NCBI RefSeq assembly: GCF_037975245.1
Contig: NC_092569.1
Coordinates: 13,129,001-13,193,000, forward strand
From: Apostichopus japonicus
Taxonomy: Eukaryota > Echinodermata > Holothuroidea > Aspidochirotida > Stichopodidae
Direction of reading: 5' to 3'
Length of the DNA: 64,000 nt
Shown here: piece by piece, positions 24,701 to 37,620 of the stretch
How the letters are laid out: the number at the start of each line of letters is the position of its first letter
Position numbering within the stretch: position 1 is the first letter of the stretch
The notes under the pieces: model-generated
The model's input: the letters and a program-made list of their open reading frames with translations, nothing else
Databases searched by the model: none
What the model was told of the DNA's origin: nothing
Made by a program: the position numbers and the translations under genes

Positions 24701-27313
24701 TAATTTTCTGCCTAAGTCATTCTTTAACAATTTAATGGAATAGAGAAAACAAAAATTGATGTCCTACACATTTTAATTAATGTATTGTATTCAGTTTTGA
24801 TTTGCAAACCTTTGAATATATTTGCTTTTGTACGTTGTTCCAAGAATGATCTTTTTGGACCAATGTAAAATATAAACATGCTTTTCAAGTACTGAAGTAT
24901 TTTTTTTCTTATTACGCATGTGCGGACTTATACCAACCAGATTGTGTTAACACTACAAATGCATTATTAATGCAACTTAGAATTCCACCAGGTACAGTAC
25001 ATGTGGGTTGCTATGGATACTACTGTACCTCTTTGTTATTTATGGAATTTTTGTGATGCTATTATCAGAATACTCAGATAAAAAATATTCTGACCTTTCA
25101 AAGCAACCAACTGTCTATAGCTGATTGTAACTTTTGGTAAAGTGTTAAAGTGACCTTGGGCCTGGTGACATCACACTCATTTTCTTCAAGTCATTACTCT
25201 GTATCTCCACAATGGAAGAAGCTATCAAGCCTGGGAGTTTAGACAAAATCAATCTCTATGTTTACATTCTGTTTCACCGAGCTATTGCCTTTAGTTCAAT
25301 TTTAAACTTTTAGGAAATATCCGCTAACATTATCCTAGAACTTACTGGTACAAAGTATCTCAATTTATGTGAATTGATCGACCTCTGGGTCACTTCTGCT
25401 CGAGGTAACGTATCACGGCAGGGCAATTTAGAAACGGCAGTCGTCAATTTAAACATGCTCTCACTCACACTCGCAATAAAGCAAAAGATTGAATACACCT
25501 CTCAACACACCTAGATTAGAAAACTACATAGAAAAATGTCAACAGACAAGAATCAAGAAAAGGAAGCCCAAAAAAAACCAAAAAAAAAAAAACCCAAACT
25601 TATTTTTTTCCCTTCAATCATCCATGCTGACTGTGGCAAGCAACAAATTATAAGGAGTATATACGCAGCTTCCCCTAAAAAAAAAAACATAGGAGTTCAC
25701 ACAGCAGAAAAAGGCTTGTCTTTACATACATTCATGGTTATTCCCCTTTAAAAACCACAGAACTTTACTAAACCATTGCTTGCATGGCTACCTGTCTTAC
25801 ACAATGAACCGACATCTATGGGGGAAATAATTTGTGTCAGGGGCATCAGATGTTTTTTTTTGGAAATAATAATCAGCAGTTATTTTTAGGACGCTAAAGC
25901 GACCACAAATGTGGGAGAAACCAGCAAGGGCTTATGGATTACAACTAACAGGTTGGGTGACTTTCAATTCAACATTTTAACTCATTTCAGAATCTTAAAA
26001 AAGTCCTAAAAGTTGGCAAAATTGTTTGGTTGATCTTTCAGCAGAAAAGTTTGAATGGGTAAGTGGGGAAGAAGGGGGTGGGGTGGGAGAAAGGTGGTGG
26101 GGGCAGGTGAGTAGAGCAATTCTGCCTTATCTTTCATACACTTAATAGATGGTTATCAATTCCAACATCAAAATTGGCCTACGTCACTATTTTTCTCAAG
26201 ACAAAGATTTGTTCCAGAAATAATCAATTGGTATTGGGCATGTTGTCTGGACTGGAAGAAACAGGACATACTCTTAGAGCTTTAAGTTTATCCAATTTCA
26301 TATTAAAATGCATCAGTTTTAGTTAATGAGTACTGATTTATTGCCAAATTTTGACTTTTCCCATTCCGGGTATTGTACCATGTAGCGAAAAAAGCAGCAT
26401 TTTCTTCATTAGTACTTTTGAGGGTATCAACTCATATTAAAGCATTTTTATATGTTTTTGAGGATTATGGTCAGCATTAGACAGTCATTATTAGTGTGAA
26501 CACACAAGCTCCTTTACCCCTTATTTCTCTCACCTACCACATCTCTGAGCATCATGCCACCATTCCACCACATACCCACCAAACCAAAGATATTCACATT
26601 CCATCACTTATGTAAAATCAACCAAAATGTCAGATTGAGACAAAACCTAGTTATAAACCATCAAGTTTAAACCATCAAGTTATAAACCACCAAGTTATAA
26701 ACCATCAACTTTTGATAATGGGTTTTCATGTGACATCATGTGACACCAAACCTACATTCAGTCTTTATTTTGAGAACACATGATAATCCAATCGCCTTTA
26801 AACATGCATCTCACCCATACTAACCCAACAGACTCCACATGCACTGTGCGTTCTATTCATTATAACAACTACTCTGCTGCCCACATAAGTTAACCAATCT
26901 AACCCCATAGAGCCAGCCCTCTTACTACCATAGATATATATACCTATAGATATATGTATCCACTACCCCTCTTTTTTCTTTCATTAGTACCCACGCATGC
27001 TACTTGTAAACCCTGTGCTACACATGGCAGATGTTTCCTCCGGGATGGTGGAGAAAACTAGTCCCGAGTGGTTTTACCCGACGGTCCCATCCGATGACCC
27101 CGATCCCATTCACTTTAGCATACATATATCATGTGACAGAGTACGGTACAGACAGATAATTGTAAGTTGAAGATGGCGCGAGAGAATAGTAGTGAGAGAG
27201 TATATGTTAGAGGTGCAAGTTTACGGAAAGAGAAATGAGAATCATGCAAAAAGAAAACGGCAGTGGTTGGGCATGCTGCCAAAAGTTACAACGGGTTCTG
27301 AACGACCCTTCAC
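21743..27313 (-). other. Protein 4.1 intron, 5.6 kb
   Basis: The sequence is mostly AT-rich and unremarkable. It contains a 12-base inverted pair GTTGCTCGGCAA / TTGCCGAGCAAC at 22147 and 22222, a short AACCATCAAGTTATA tandem at about 26655-26712, and a locally GC-rich patch at 27020-27120 with a short plus-strand frame of unknown meaning. No confident exon was found. Confidence 0.65.
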
Positions 27314-27475
27314 CTCTTCCGTATCTGCGGGCACTGCAGGGGTGTCCTCCTCCTCAATCGTGAGAGGAGGATTAGGAGGAGAGGTGTCGTCCATTGTCGA
27401 TGGAGGAGGTGGAGGAGGGGACGACTCCTGAGTCGGAGCCTCGTCCATCACGATTGGGGTTTCATCTTCATTCGG
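27314..27475 (-). CDS. EPB41: Protein 4.1 exon, acidic proline-rich linker (54 codons)
   Basis: A 162-base exon, phase 0 at both ends, between AATTTCAG and GTGAAG. It encodes PNEDETPIVMDEAPTQE, a six-proline run in SSPPPPPPSTMDD, then SPPNPPLTIEEEDTPAVPAD and TEE. The composition (Glu/Asp, Pro, Thr) is typical of the variable, alternatively spliced region between the FERM module and the C-terminal domain of 4.1 proteins. It has no fold of its own by inspection and is probably disordered. Reading continues open past the donor for 23 codons before a stop, so intron retention would give a short alternative C terminus. The exon is supported by frame, splice sites and phase compatibility more than by similarity. 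Confidence 0.82.
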
Positions 27476-29933
27476 CTGAAATTAATATTTCATAAAGACA
27501 AACACACGATCAGTCTCAGTCGACAGAGCAGGAAGGGAGGAAATTATTGGTTCTTTTTTGAAGTCTTCCTTTGTGATTTACATCCTCCACATTCCCAGAG
27601 GGCAAAATTTTTACCAGAGAAATAACAGTCAAAAATATGTTTTATATTGACAGGTTTGCAGGTGGCATCCCATACCCCCCCCCCCATCCCGAAATCTCCC
27701 TAATGTTGTCACGGACAAGTACGACCTATCCACGTCAAAATTAAATTAAACTGATCGCCGAGTCGATAATGCATCAGAATATACACAACTTATAAATCGA
27801 GGTTAAGAAAATTCAAAACTGTTGTACTGTCAAGAGTCCCTGGATCGAAAATAGTACAGACCGTACTGGAGGAATCCATACTTTCACACAATTGGTGTAA
27901 ACATTACTGCGGTTCTACAGAATTACTGAATTTTAGGATAAAACCGTTCAAGACTAAGAATATTTGGATATGGGGCTCTGGCATAGTTGACTGATTAATA
28001 CCATGTCGGCTCCATTAAGTTTCTCCAAATAACCACAATGTGGAAACTTTGAAAAGGAGCACTCTAAGTACTGCTTTCTAACATATTATTATCGTAACAA
28101 AAATTTGGAACATAAAAAGATGGTATAATTTCAAAATAATATTGACTGTTTTGTAAATATTCCTAACAATCGAATGTGACAAAATGTCTCGATTATTAAT
28201 GTGCTGTTTGTGCAATATCTGATCTGTTGAATGAATCAAGAGCAGAAAAGAGACCACCAGTGTGTAAAACAGCCAATAACAACTACTGTATGGTGAATTG
28301 TACTATCTAGATACAGTAAACCTACACCCATGAAATCAGCACAATTGTTTGATGATACCATGCATAAATGTTCTCTTTTATGAGGAAAACCTTGCAAACG
28401 CCAGTTACAGCTTGACAACATTGTGGACTGCAATGTTTTTATTATTGGATCAGAATACCAATAAGTTCATCCATCCCTGTAGAAATGAATTGTGCTTGTG
28501 TCCAAAGAAAAAAATAATAAAAACTAACCAAATGTATACTAAAAAGCAAACAATGTAGAGTTGTAACCAAAAATAAAGGTGCTTTTCATGCTACGAAAAC
28601 AAAATATCGACCAATTGCTTTAGAAACTACAGAATACAATCTGTAAAGAGTATCTTCAGAGGCTTCTAAATTTAAATTAACTCAAGATGAGAGACTTTTT
28701 GTTACTTTCATAACATATAAATGCCACCAAACTGCACGAACCCTTGCTATCTATCATTCCTAGGTCGATTAATGCATCAAGACGGAAAAAACATCGTTTC
28801 CAACCGAATGACACAGACAAACCCTCTAGGATGCTACTAATTTTTTTTTCAAGTCTGAGTAATTCGGAGTAAATTCAAACATTTCTGGTCGCTCCCATTT
28901 CGAAGAGATCAATTTCCATACTTTATTTTAATTTCATATTTAGTTTTAGGCTTTGTTTATTTTTTTTCCAAATTGATACCAAGTTTGACATACTAAAAAA
29001 AAAAAGGGACGATGTTTGGGGAGGTATGTTTGACAAGAAATTGAGCTTATAACTGCTGTCAAAATATTTATACAGAGGTGATGCAGTAAATTTGACAAAT
29101 CTTCACAAAAGAAAAATCTGTGGGCCCTAATTCTCTGGGTGCAAAGTAAACTACACGCCCAACTTGATACTGTGGCATTTATTCAACAGAGATGTCAGAA
29201 ATATTGTTCCTGCTTCAAACAATTTTACATCATGTCTAATAAATTATTAGCTGAATCTTGAAAAGATTTCCTTAGCTTTTCTCTATCTTGTTTATTTTTC
29301 CAACATCTCTTTGAATATCCAAAACACTGTTTAAATTTGAAAGCAAACTTCAAAACATTAACGATATTCATTCTAGAACAAGTACTTTTTTCTTTCTGTG
29401 TATCTTCAACAAATTTCGGGGTAGCGCCACATTTATTCAAAGTGAAATGGAAATCTCGAATTTGTTTCAACCTACAATTATATAGACACAGCTTTCTATC
29501 AATAGCAGTTTATACTCATTTTAACTATTCCATCAGAAAAAAAATTAAAATGCTGACTCAGAAAAAGTCTTTCACTTCTACAACTAATGTTGCAAACAAC
29601 CTCTGCTTTCAAAGGCTTGCCAACAATGGTTACTCTGAAACTATTCCAAAGAGAGAACTTAAAATGCCAGGTGAGAAAGTCTCTTAATATTAAACTTGAA
29701 AAGCTACACCCGCTGCACTCAAAATGCTTGAAAGACTACATGACAATTAAAAAAAAAAATTTTTACAAAGATTAAACCCAATCTCTGCAATATCCATCCA
29801 TCCAGAAACAAAATAAAACCCTGACCAAAGGAAAGTATGAAAGGAGGGTAAAAAGAGGAGGATTAAAAATGTGAAATAATAAGATTAAGATAAGATTTCA
29901 TACAAAGGCTAGAGAAAGTTAAAAAGGAGATAC
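27476..29933 (-). other. Protein 4.1 intron, nothing recognised
   Basis: AT-rich intron with poly-A/T runs and no recognised repeat family or exon. Confidence 0.7.
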
Positions 29934-30077
29934 CTTAGGTGTCAGTTCAAGAAAGACTTTTTCAGTGATAGGAGAACTAAGCTCTGAATAGTAAGTTGTG
30001 GTGGTGACGGTGGCGTTTGGACTCTCCAACTCAAGAAGAATCGGTTCTCCTTCCAAAATGTTTTGCTCCTTCTCCTG
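29934..30077 (-). CDS. EPB41: Protein 4.1 exon, linker with TVTTTTYYSE-type repeat (48 codons)
   Basis: A 144-base exon, phase 0 at both ends, acceptor CCCTAG and donor GTATCT. It encodes QEKEQNILEGEPILLELESP, NATVTTTTYYSELSSPITEK and VFLELTPK. The threonine run resembles those in the neighbouring exons (TVTTTTTTKTFTV at 31638-31769; TCTTTTTTHITK at 21476-21742). This hints that the linker grew by duplication of an exon related to the C-terminal-domain Thr segment. No domain is recognised. Placement rests on open frame, phase and splice signals. Confidence 0.82.
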
Positions 30078-31637
30078 CTAGGGATAAGGACAACAAACGG
30101 AACGAAGAGAGGGCATGCAAGAGAAGAAAACGGTTAACAGTGGGCCATGCATAAACACTGAGCACAACTAACAGGGGGGAGAGAGAGAGAAGGGGGGAGG
30201 GGGTGAATATCAATAAAACACACAAAAAAATATATTAATCAAAACAGCTCCGAAATACCGTTAATATTAGCATGCACTAAAAAGTACTACCCCTACCTAA
30301 ATGGTTAAAATGAAATTATGATTAATATTATAACTCTCCTGATTAATATTCTTCTGATTGTGGATGGCGCTTCTAATGCAAGCTTCTTAGTTTGTTAGGA
30401 TCTAAGAAAAATTGGGTTCTTTTGCTTAAATTATAGCCCAGCATCTAGGCCCTTCTGCTATATTGTTTTAAGCAATATCATGTCATTTTTTTGTGGAATG
30501 TTAATGACACCATTACCAAACGAGCTGCAGAGTTTGTTCTGCTATTTTCTCTGCCTCTTATAGCTTACTAATGAAAGCACAGTGTTTCGACACATATGCC
30601 AATACTGCAAGTTCTGTCCCATTTTTGTTTTGCTGTAGACTGTTCTATTCTTGTTAGGATTATAAAGATTGCATCTAACTTGATGTTAATTAAAACAAAC
30701 TTCAACAAAATTAAAAGTTAAAAGGTACAACCTACATCTTTGAACAAATTCAATGGGCAGGAAACTAATATGTTCACTTATCCATGGTCTGCAATTACCG
30801 TATAACTTTATATCCACAAACCTTCCCTACCCCACCCCTCCCCTACCCCCCACCCAGGGTTATAGCTAGGAGATTGTGAGTGCTGGTTAAATCAATTTGC
30901 AAAGCGTAGCGAGCGAAGCTCTCGCATCTCACGGCCGGGGGCCCAGAGGCTCGCTTAAGGGCCCCTGGTGGGGTCCAGGGGCAACGCCCCGGTGGGGGTC
31001 GAGGGGGCGAAGCCAGAGGGTTTTCCCCTATTTGTAAAGGTGACGTTATTATCATGTTTTACGGCAAGGGAAAGATAAATTTGTTACTTTTGTTGTATTT
31101 CACAAGCATTTTACTATTTTTTGTGCCGGCCAGTGGACTGTTTATTCACTTCCAATGCCGGCCGGCCGGCAGGCGTGAGTGGCTGTGACCACTGGCCGCC
31201 GACGGCCGGTGTGGCTATAACCCTGCCCCCACCCCATTTTTTTTTTAAATTTTGAATGCTTTAACAGAATTGCCCATGGCCTCAAAAGTTTAAAAGAGAA
31301 ACCCAATTGATTCTTTTTCTTCACATCCTGTTTACTACCCTAGTCATCCAGCTCTGGGGATAATGGATGCCCTTCAGGTCTGGTTTCTAACTCACTCAAT
31401 CAATAAACTTTAAGGCTGGCTTAGCTTGATTTGAGTGAAGAGCAAGCTTTAATAAAACGGGGTACAGATCCAGGAAACCTGCACGGACACGATAAAGACG
31501 ATACAGAGACATAAACCATCGAACAATTTGCTCACGATGCAAAGATAAAAAAAGAAAGAGAGAGCGAGGGGGGAGGGGGAGGGGGGGTGGGATCTTGCAG
31601 GAGATTGTTGAGGACAACAGCGCCACCAATCTCTTAC
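30078..31637 (-). other. Protein 4.1 intron carrying a GC-rich MITE-like element
   Basis: Intron of about 1.56 kb. Its main content is the element at 30855-31225. The rest is AT-rich without recognised features. Confidence 0.75.
30855..31225. mobile_element. 371-bp GC-rich MITE-like element with 12-base inverted ends
   Basis: The left end CAGGGTTATAGC (30855-30866) is repeated in inverted orientation at 31214-31225. Flanks on both sides read CCCCACC, a possible target-site duplication that is ambiguous because it is low complexity. The interior is far more GC-rich than the intron around it, with GCGTAGCGAGCGAAGC, GGGTCCAGGGGCAACGCCCC and a CCGGCCGGCCGGC run. No coding potential. Confidence 0.72.
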
Positions 31638-31769
31638 CTCTTCTTCATCATCGTTGACGGTGAATGTCTTGGTAGTCGTGGTAGTCGTGACCGTGGTCTC
31701 TCTGGAAATGTAACTGCCGTCGTTGGCTAGGACGATGCCATCCTCGTCGGGCCCGTCGCTGGGCTGGGG
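31638..31769 (-). CDS. EPB41: Protein 4.1 exon, Thr-rich linker (44 codons)
   Basis: A 132-base exon, phase 0 at both ends, acceptor TTTACAG and donor GTAAGAG. It encodes PQPSDGPDEDGIVLANDGSY, then ISRETTVTTTTTTKTFTVND and DEEE. Note D-E-D-G-I-V-L followed by E-T-T-V-T-T-T-T-T-T-K: this parallels D-G-T-L-I-S-A-Q-T-L-S-S-E-T-C-T-T-T-T-T-T-H-I-T-K in the C-terminal domain. The exon looks like a divergent duplicate of that segment. Whether it folds as such is unknown. GC content is higher than the surrounding intron, as for the other exons. Confidence 0.85.
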
Positions 31770-34700
31770 CTGTAAATACACAGAGGGAACAACCACGGTT
31801 AATTTAAAAGTCAATCGTAAAAAAAAAGATCAAAAACTTAATATACCGACGACTGCAGTGCAATCCATACTGAATTTGATATTTTGAAGGAATACAACTC
31901 TGCCTTCCTCCTTTTTTACTTAAGTGGTTTATTTTGCCTTTTCACATTGCTTTCAGAGTCTTGTTGGTGTCCTGACATCCAAATCCAATGTATATCCATA
32001 GAAGAAAGGGGTTTTACAAAAAAAAGTTGATTCAATGTGATACTAAAAGTTGGTTCGTACTTCCTGCATGTTCAGAGTGGAATTTGGATCATGTTACAAA
32101 ATGTAACAGAAAAAAAAAAGGAGGGGAGGGCTCTGGCTGCTTTATTATAAATGCTACTATCCAATGTCATGGTTGACAGGCACACCCAGGATTATACACT
32201 GCCTATTGGATGATGAATGGGGACAGTGTAGAAATGAGATGCCCTCCACCCACCACACCCCCACTACCCTTATGTTAATAAGCAATGTACCTTACCTATG
32301 GGACTGTTGGAATGTATTATCACATCCTCATCCCACATATGATTGTCCTATGATGGACAATCTTGAGACAAACATACAGAGACCAGTTTGACAGAGAGGA
32401 CAATTGCACACCATATCTACTGGTTGTTGACACAACGTAACTTTGTCCCAGATACACCAGAGGACAAAATATATCGTCAGATTTGCAGCTTACATGCCCA
32501 CATCAATTGTTTGGAAGCATTCATACAATAACACAAAAATATCGACATTTACATAGGCAGTATAAAACCTGCGTGTCACACTTGACAGAAACCAAGATAG
32601 TTGTTGTCGTTTACTGGTTAAGCTACGTAAGTTAGAGGCCATTTGCATTTTAGAGGTTAAGTGCTGACACTGTATATGTTTTGGAAAGTATCAAATATTT
32701 TCTGCAAATATTAAACAAAATTTTGTGACATCAAAGTGACACAGTAAAAGGTATAAATCTGTACATACATTGTTACGTACTGGAGACGTTAATGTTTCAC
32801 ACACAACCATATGTCAGTGTTTTTGTAATTTCCATGTATTTATTCAATACTTAAGGCTATATCCTCTATAATTATTGCCTTGAAATCGCAGTTCAGTCAT
32901 CTGTGTGGCCTACTGTACAATATGCGACCCTCGTGCGAACTGTCTGCAGCCCCGCAAGGTTTTCAAAGTCATTCCAATGTGAATCCATGGATCCCTATTT
33001 ATCCGTAACAGAGTTTTTATGCAACTATTGATCTACTGAAACGACAAATTCAAGTCTGAACGACCCAAAGGAAAAAAGTCAACCTTTGATTTGAGGTTTC
33101 TATAGAGATCCCTTATTTGTAATAGAGGGAGCGATTCACAAATTTGATTAAATAAGTTTCACAATTTCATCATCCAGGCACTTTTTTTTTTTTTCTTAAA
33201 TTATTTGAAAATAACTACTGAACTTGCCATGAGATTTTATTATTGATTTAAACCCCATAAAATTCATCAAAATTATCTCAAAAAGGATGCATCCAATTAA
33301 GTCTGTACTTCAGAATAAATTTAGGAATTTTTAGTGGTTGGATTAGATTACACCTTGGCCATCTTCTTTGAATTGGGTAATTACCATCTGTAAAACTTGA
33401 ACAACGTGTAACATGACGAAAGTACTGTAACATGGGCGTTGTGGTTTATGACTAATGATACAAATTACAAACGATTCTATGGTTACAATATCATTTCCTC
33501 AACAGAGCAGACTTTCATTATCAAGTGTTTTCTTGGTAAACCAGTAAAACAGGTTTATATCATAACAGGAAGCGGGCTTCAAATTTTGGTTTCGGAGCTG
33601 CTGATTCAAGATAAGTGTACTTTACTGTAGGTACATTTCAGCATATCCTACCAAGCCATGCAATGGATCAAATATTGGATCAATATTGATCAATGGATCA
33701 ATTCTGCAATAGATCAACATTGCTCAGCTCTAGGCAGAACATACAACCTACTGTACAGTCGATCCATAATTTTTTTTCTTTCTTCTCTATATCTTTTTCT
33801 GAATCAACAGTGTAATTGAAACCAAAAAAATATATTTCATAACTCATTTAACTAATTCAAAATGAGCCATTAAACATTTCAGATATAGTTTTAGAAACAG
33901 TTTCAGAAACAGAAACAGTTTCAGAAACAGTTCAGATAAACATTTCAGATATTTATACTATGCAGTTAAATTGACCATAACCATTGGAAAATTGTCTGCA
34001 TTTGAGCAATTATCAACTTGGTTAAACCTTAATATGCCAAACATCCATATAGTCTACTAAGCATCTAAGAAAATCAAATGCTGTTCTTTGCCATTATAAA
34101 CTATACCTACTCATTTTGCCATTTTTGGACAAGACAGAGAAGGAAAAAATAAACATCATTGGTTGTACAGAAAAGAGGTAACTATCTCCTCAAGCCACAC
34201 TAGCTAGATATTAAGCAGACTTAACAATTTATTCTCTCCAAATAGTTGACACTTTTTGAAGCAACCACTAGTCTTTTCACAAACATGCCACAAGTGTTTC
34301 AATGCAATATGTAACCATGGTTACTGGCTAGATATAAAGACTATATATTGTGGCAGTTTCAAAGGATCTGTCATGCTTTGAAAAACAGCAAAACTCTTAC
34401 AAACAGAAAGAAAAGCAAAGACCAAAAAAGCCCTCATCTACGTTCCTCCAAATCTGACAGAAATGATTGTTATTAATGAAAAATGGTTATTTACGTTAAA
34501 AGAAAGAGGGTGGGGGGCGGGTGGGGAGGATGGAATCCCTAAAGCAGATACTAATAGTCTATAATATTATATTAACTTGAAACTTGAGTACAGGTTCTAT
34601 GTGATTCATGGGTGCCCATTCACATTCCACTCAGCAGTGTAACTACATACATACTGTGCAAGTGATATTATGTATACTGTCTCAAAGTGCTTACAGTAGA

Positions 34701-35379
34701 CTCATAGCACAGTACTTAGACTAATGGTACAGTAGATTGCATAGTAATAAAGGTCTCCGAATTCACACTCACATTCGCGTCAACAGCACAGACAGACATT
34801 AAAAGCAAAATCAAAATCATTTTACTGTTCTTGACTTTCAACTTTATAGTGCATTTAGGGTATACTCACACTTACAACAAACTGTGAACTTATAGAGAAG
34901 CAATTTGCCAAATTCCCCCTCCCCCCTCCCAAAAAAAAGAAACATCCTTTTAGTGACAAGATATAAAAGTCCTTGCACATCATTGGCCATCTACTATAAA
35001 ACTTAATTTGAAAACTGTGTAGAAATAAAATGGACTTTGGTTCTAACAGCAGTTTATCTGTCTACTATTAGACAATTTCAAGATTTATTGCCAGTTTTTT
35101 TCAAATCCTTTAACTTGACCTTCACCACATAATTTTGAAATTTTGCATCCAGTATTGATTTATAGTGAAATGTCAGCTATATCTCCACAAACCGACACAA
35201 AAGCACATAATCTTCAGATGCATTAAGGATTTATTTATGTAACTTTCTCTTTGATGAAGAAATGTTTCAATGACTGTATCTTAAGTAGACTGACGGTTGG
35301 TAACTATGGCAACCACTTCATATATGCTCAATACACACAGTTAATTCTGTATAGATCCTATTCTTTCAGTTTGAGCTAC

Positions 35380-35690
35380 ATATATAGTAGTAGTAGTAAG
35401 TTGAGTCTCGTCTATCCGACATGCTCAGTGATTAACCTCCGCCACGTATCACGGTCTTGCGCAAGGTTTATTGCTTCCTCGAAATTGTTAATGTTAATGT
35501 CCTTAAATTGCCACTTTATTTTTCCAAGCAAGGTAGTCACGGGCCTTCTTACTGGTTTAGCAGTATGTCTCAGTGCTTCGCTTAAAGCAACCTTTGCTGG
35601 AGCGTCCTCCTGGAGTCTTGCTACATGACCGAAAAATCTCAATCTTCTATGTGCAACTATGGATGACCAAGGTGTTTGGTTGGTTTCATT
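35380..35690 (-). mobile_element. 3' end of a non-LTR retrotransposon (LINE relic)
   Basis: The minus-strand frame reads WSSIVAHRRLRFFGHVARLQ, EDAPAKVALSEALRH, RRPVTTLLGKIKWQFKDIN and AQDRDTWRRLITEHVG before a stop at 35412. The motif H-R-R-L-R-F-F-G-H-V-A-R-L followed by D-R-x-x-W-R-R-L-I is typical of the region after the reverse transcriptase in LINE proteins. An ACT trinucleotide run at about 35387-35399 follows the stop and marks a probable 3' tail. Only this terminal fragment is present; the reverse transcriptase is missing, consistent with 5' truncation. It lies in the same orientation as the host 4.1 gene. Confidence 0.85.
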
Positions 35691-37620
35691 GTAGCTACAT
35701 ATATGGGGTGGGGTAAAACAGTAAATTTTCTTCATTCTAAGGAGGCCCACTGGTACAAAATTAATATTGCTAATATATATTTAATATACATTTCTCATTG
35801 ACTAGAGGTCAGTCTCAAACCTTGGGCCGGGACCAAAAGGTAGGGCGGGACCCATATTTCGGTGGGTTACTTGGATTTATCCAGACGCCTAAGAGCTTTT
35901 CTACAGATTTCCTAACTTACAGTTCAAGGAGATCGTGTCCATATTGCAAGCTACAGTAGCTTTCACATAGTTTGAGCATGGTGTCCGAAAGGTGGGATCT
36001 GGTGAACTGTGGCCCAGTCCTCCTGAAAGATTCTGGGTCATGGGCCTAAAAGATTGCTGATAACTGAACCAGGACATCTTTGCCTCATGTTAGCGGGTTT
36101 TATTCACTGAAGTTTTGTGTCACACAATTTTAATGAGCACTGTGTTTCACGGATGAAATTTTCTAGTATTGACTTTCTTCCTTATTCGAGCTATACTTTA
36201 CCCGACAGTGGCACATTAACATCATGGATGCCTAAGTATTACAGAAGGTTATACTACTGTCCATACACACAAGAATTAGTGACACATTCATAACATACAT
36301 ACACAAATACCAACGTACATTCGTACACGTTATGTGTTCAACTGACCTTCCATACGGTAATATTGTAAGTCGCAAACTTGAAGCAAAACACAATATTTTT
36401 TTACATAAACAGAATTTTACTCGTACATGTTCACAATTATCAACATACACTGTTACACACACAGATGCACACACATATGCACATACATGCATGCACAAAT
36501 ACATTCACATATATACACACATACAAAACACATACAAAAAACGCATTCGCACACAAACATGTATTTAACCGACCTTCAATTCTTAGTTCAGAAGTTCCCA
36601 TATATAGTTGAATTAGGGTTCTCACATATATGTCAGTTAGACATTCACTGAGCTCACAATAAATCACAAGTAATTCTACAGTTACCAGATTATAATGAGT
36701 GGGGAGGGGGGGGGGGCGTGGAAAATTAGGACGGAGTTTAATTTACGATCCACTTTTTCATGCTCGAAAATAATAAGAAAAAAATTCCTCTTTCAAGTAC
36801 TATGAGTTTACTAGAGGGAGAACGAAAAAAAAATGGAGAAAAATATGCTTGGGGTTTTATTAAACCAACATATTCCAGCCTTGCAGCAAATGGTGTAGAA
36901 GGAGATCATGATTAACGAAAGCCTTCACAAAGAATTGAAAAAACTACCAAATTTTTGGTATGACAATGTTCAGTGTACACAAGAGCAATGCATGCAAGTA
37001 CTGTGACGACAAGGGGGGAAGGAATAAAGAGAGACAAGACACATGGATTATCAGTAGTATCGACGAGACAGACCGCAAAGAGAGGGTGCTTATGAAGCTC
37101 TCGTGTCAATTCCCCAGTGTCACCATCATATTCTCCTTCATCTGATGTAAAATCAAGGTCCTTTTTGCGTGATAAGGTTGTAGGAAAGAGAAAGAGAAAT
37201 AGGCAAATAGTTTGTTGGATGAAAAAAAAAACCCTACAATTTAAAGTAACCCTCTGGAAATGATACATGTAATGTTGGTAGTAGGCGGAAATAAAAGACG
37301 GATGAGAGAGAGACAAGCTGGATGGAAAACTACAAATTGACGTTAACCATCGGTGCTAGACTGGCGACAAAACTTAGACATCCAGAATATTTTCCATTTG
37401 TTTTTTTTTCTCTTTTTTTTTTGTGACAGAACTTGCAACTACATGTTCTCCTGGCTGGATTCCAACTGATTTGATAAAAAAAAAAAAAAATAAAAAATTG
37501 ACAAACAGGCTTTCATTGAAAATATATTTACAAAGGGAAGTGGGGGGGCAGGGGGTGTTTGGCTAGATTCATAAAAAAAATAACTGGCTATAAATATCAA
37601 TAATATATATATCAAAAACT

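Noticed and set aside
27024-27170. Plus-strand frame starting MADVSSGMVEKTSPEWFYP in a GC-richer patch
   Set aside because: About 49 codons, no recognised domain, no promoter or splice context, and antisense to the 4.1 gene; it could be a repeat fragment.
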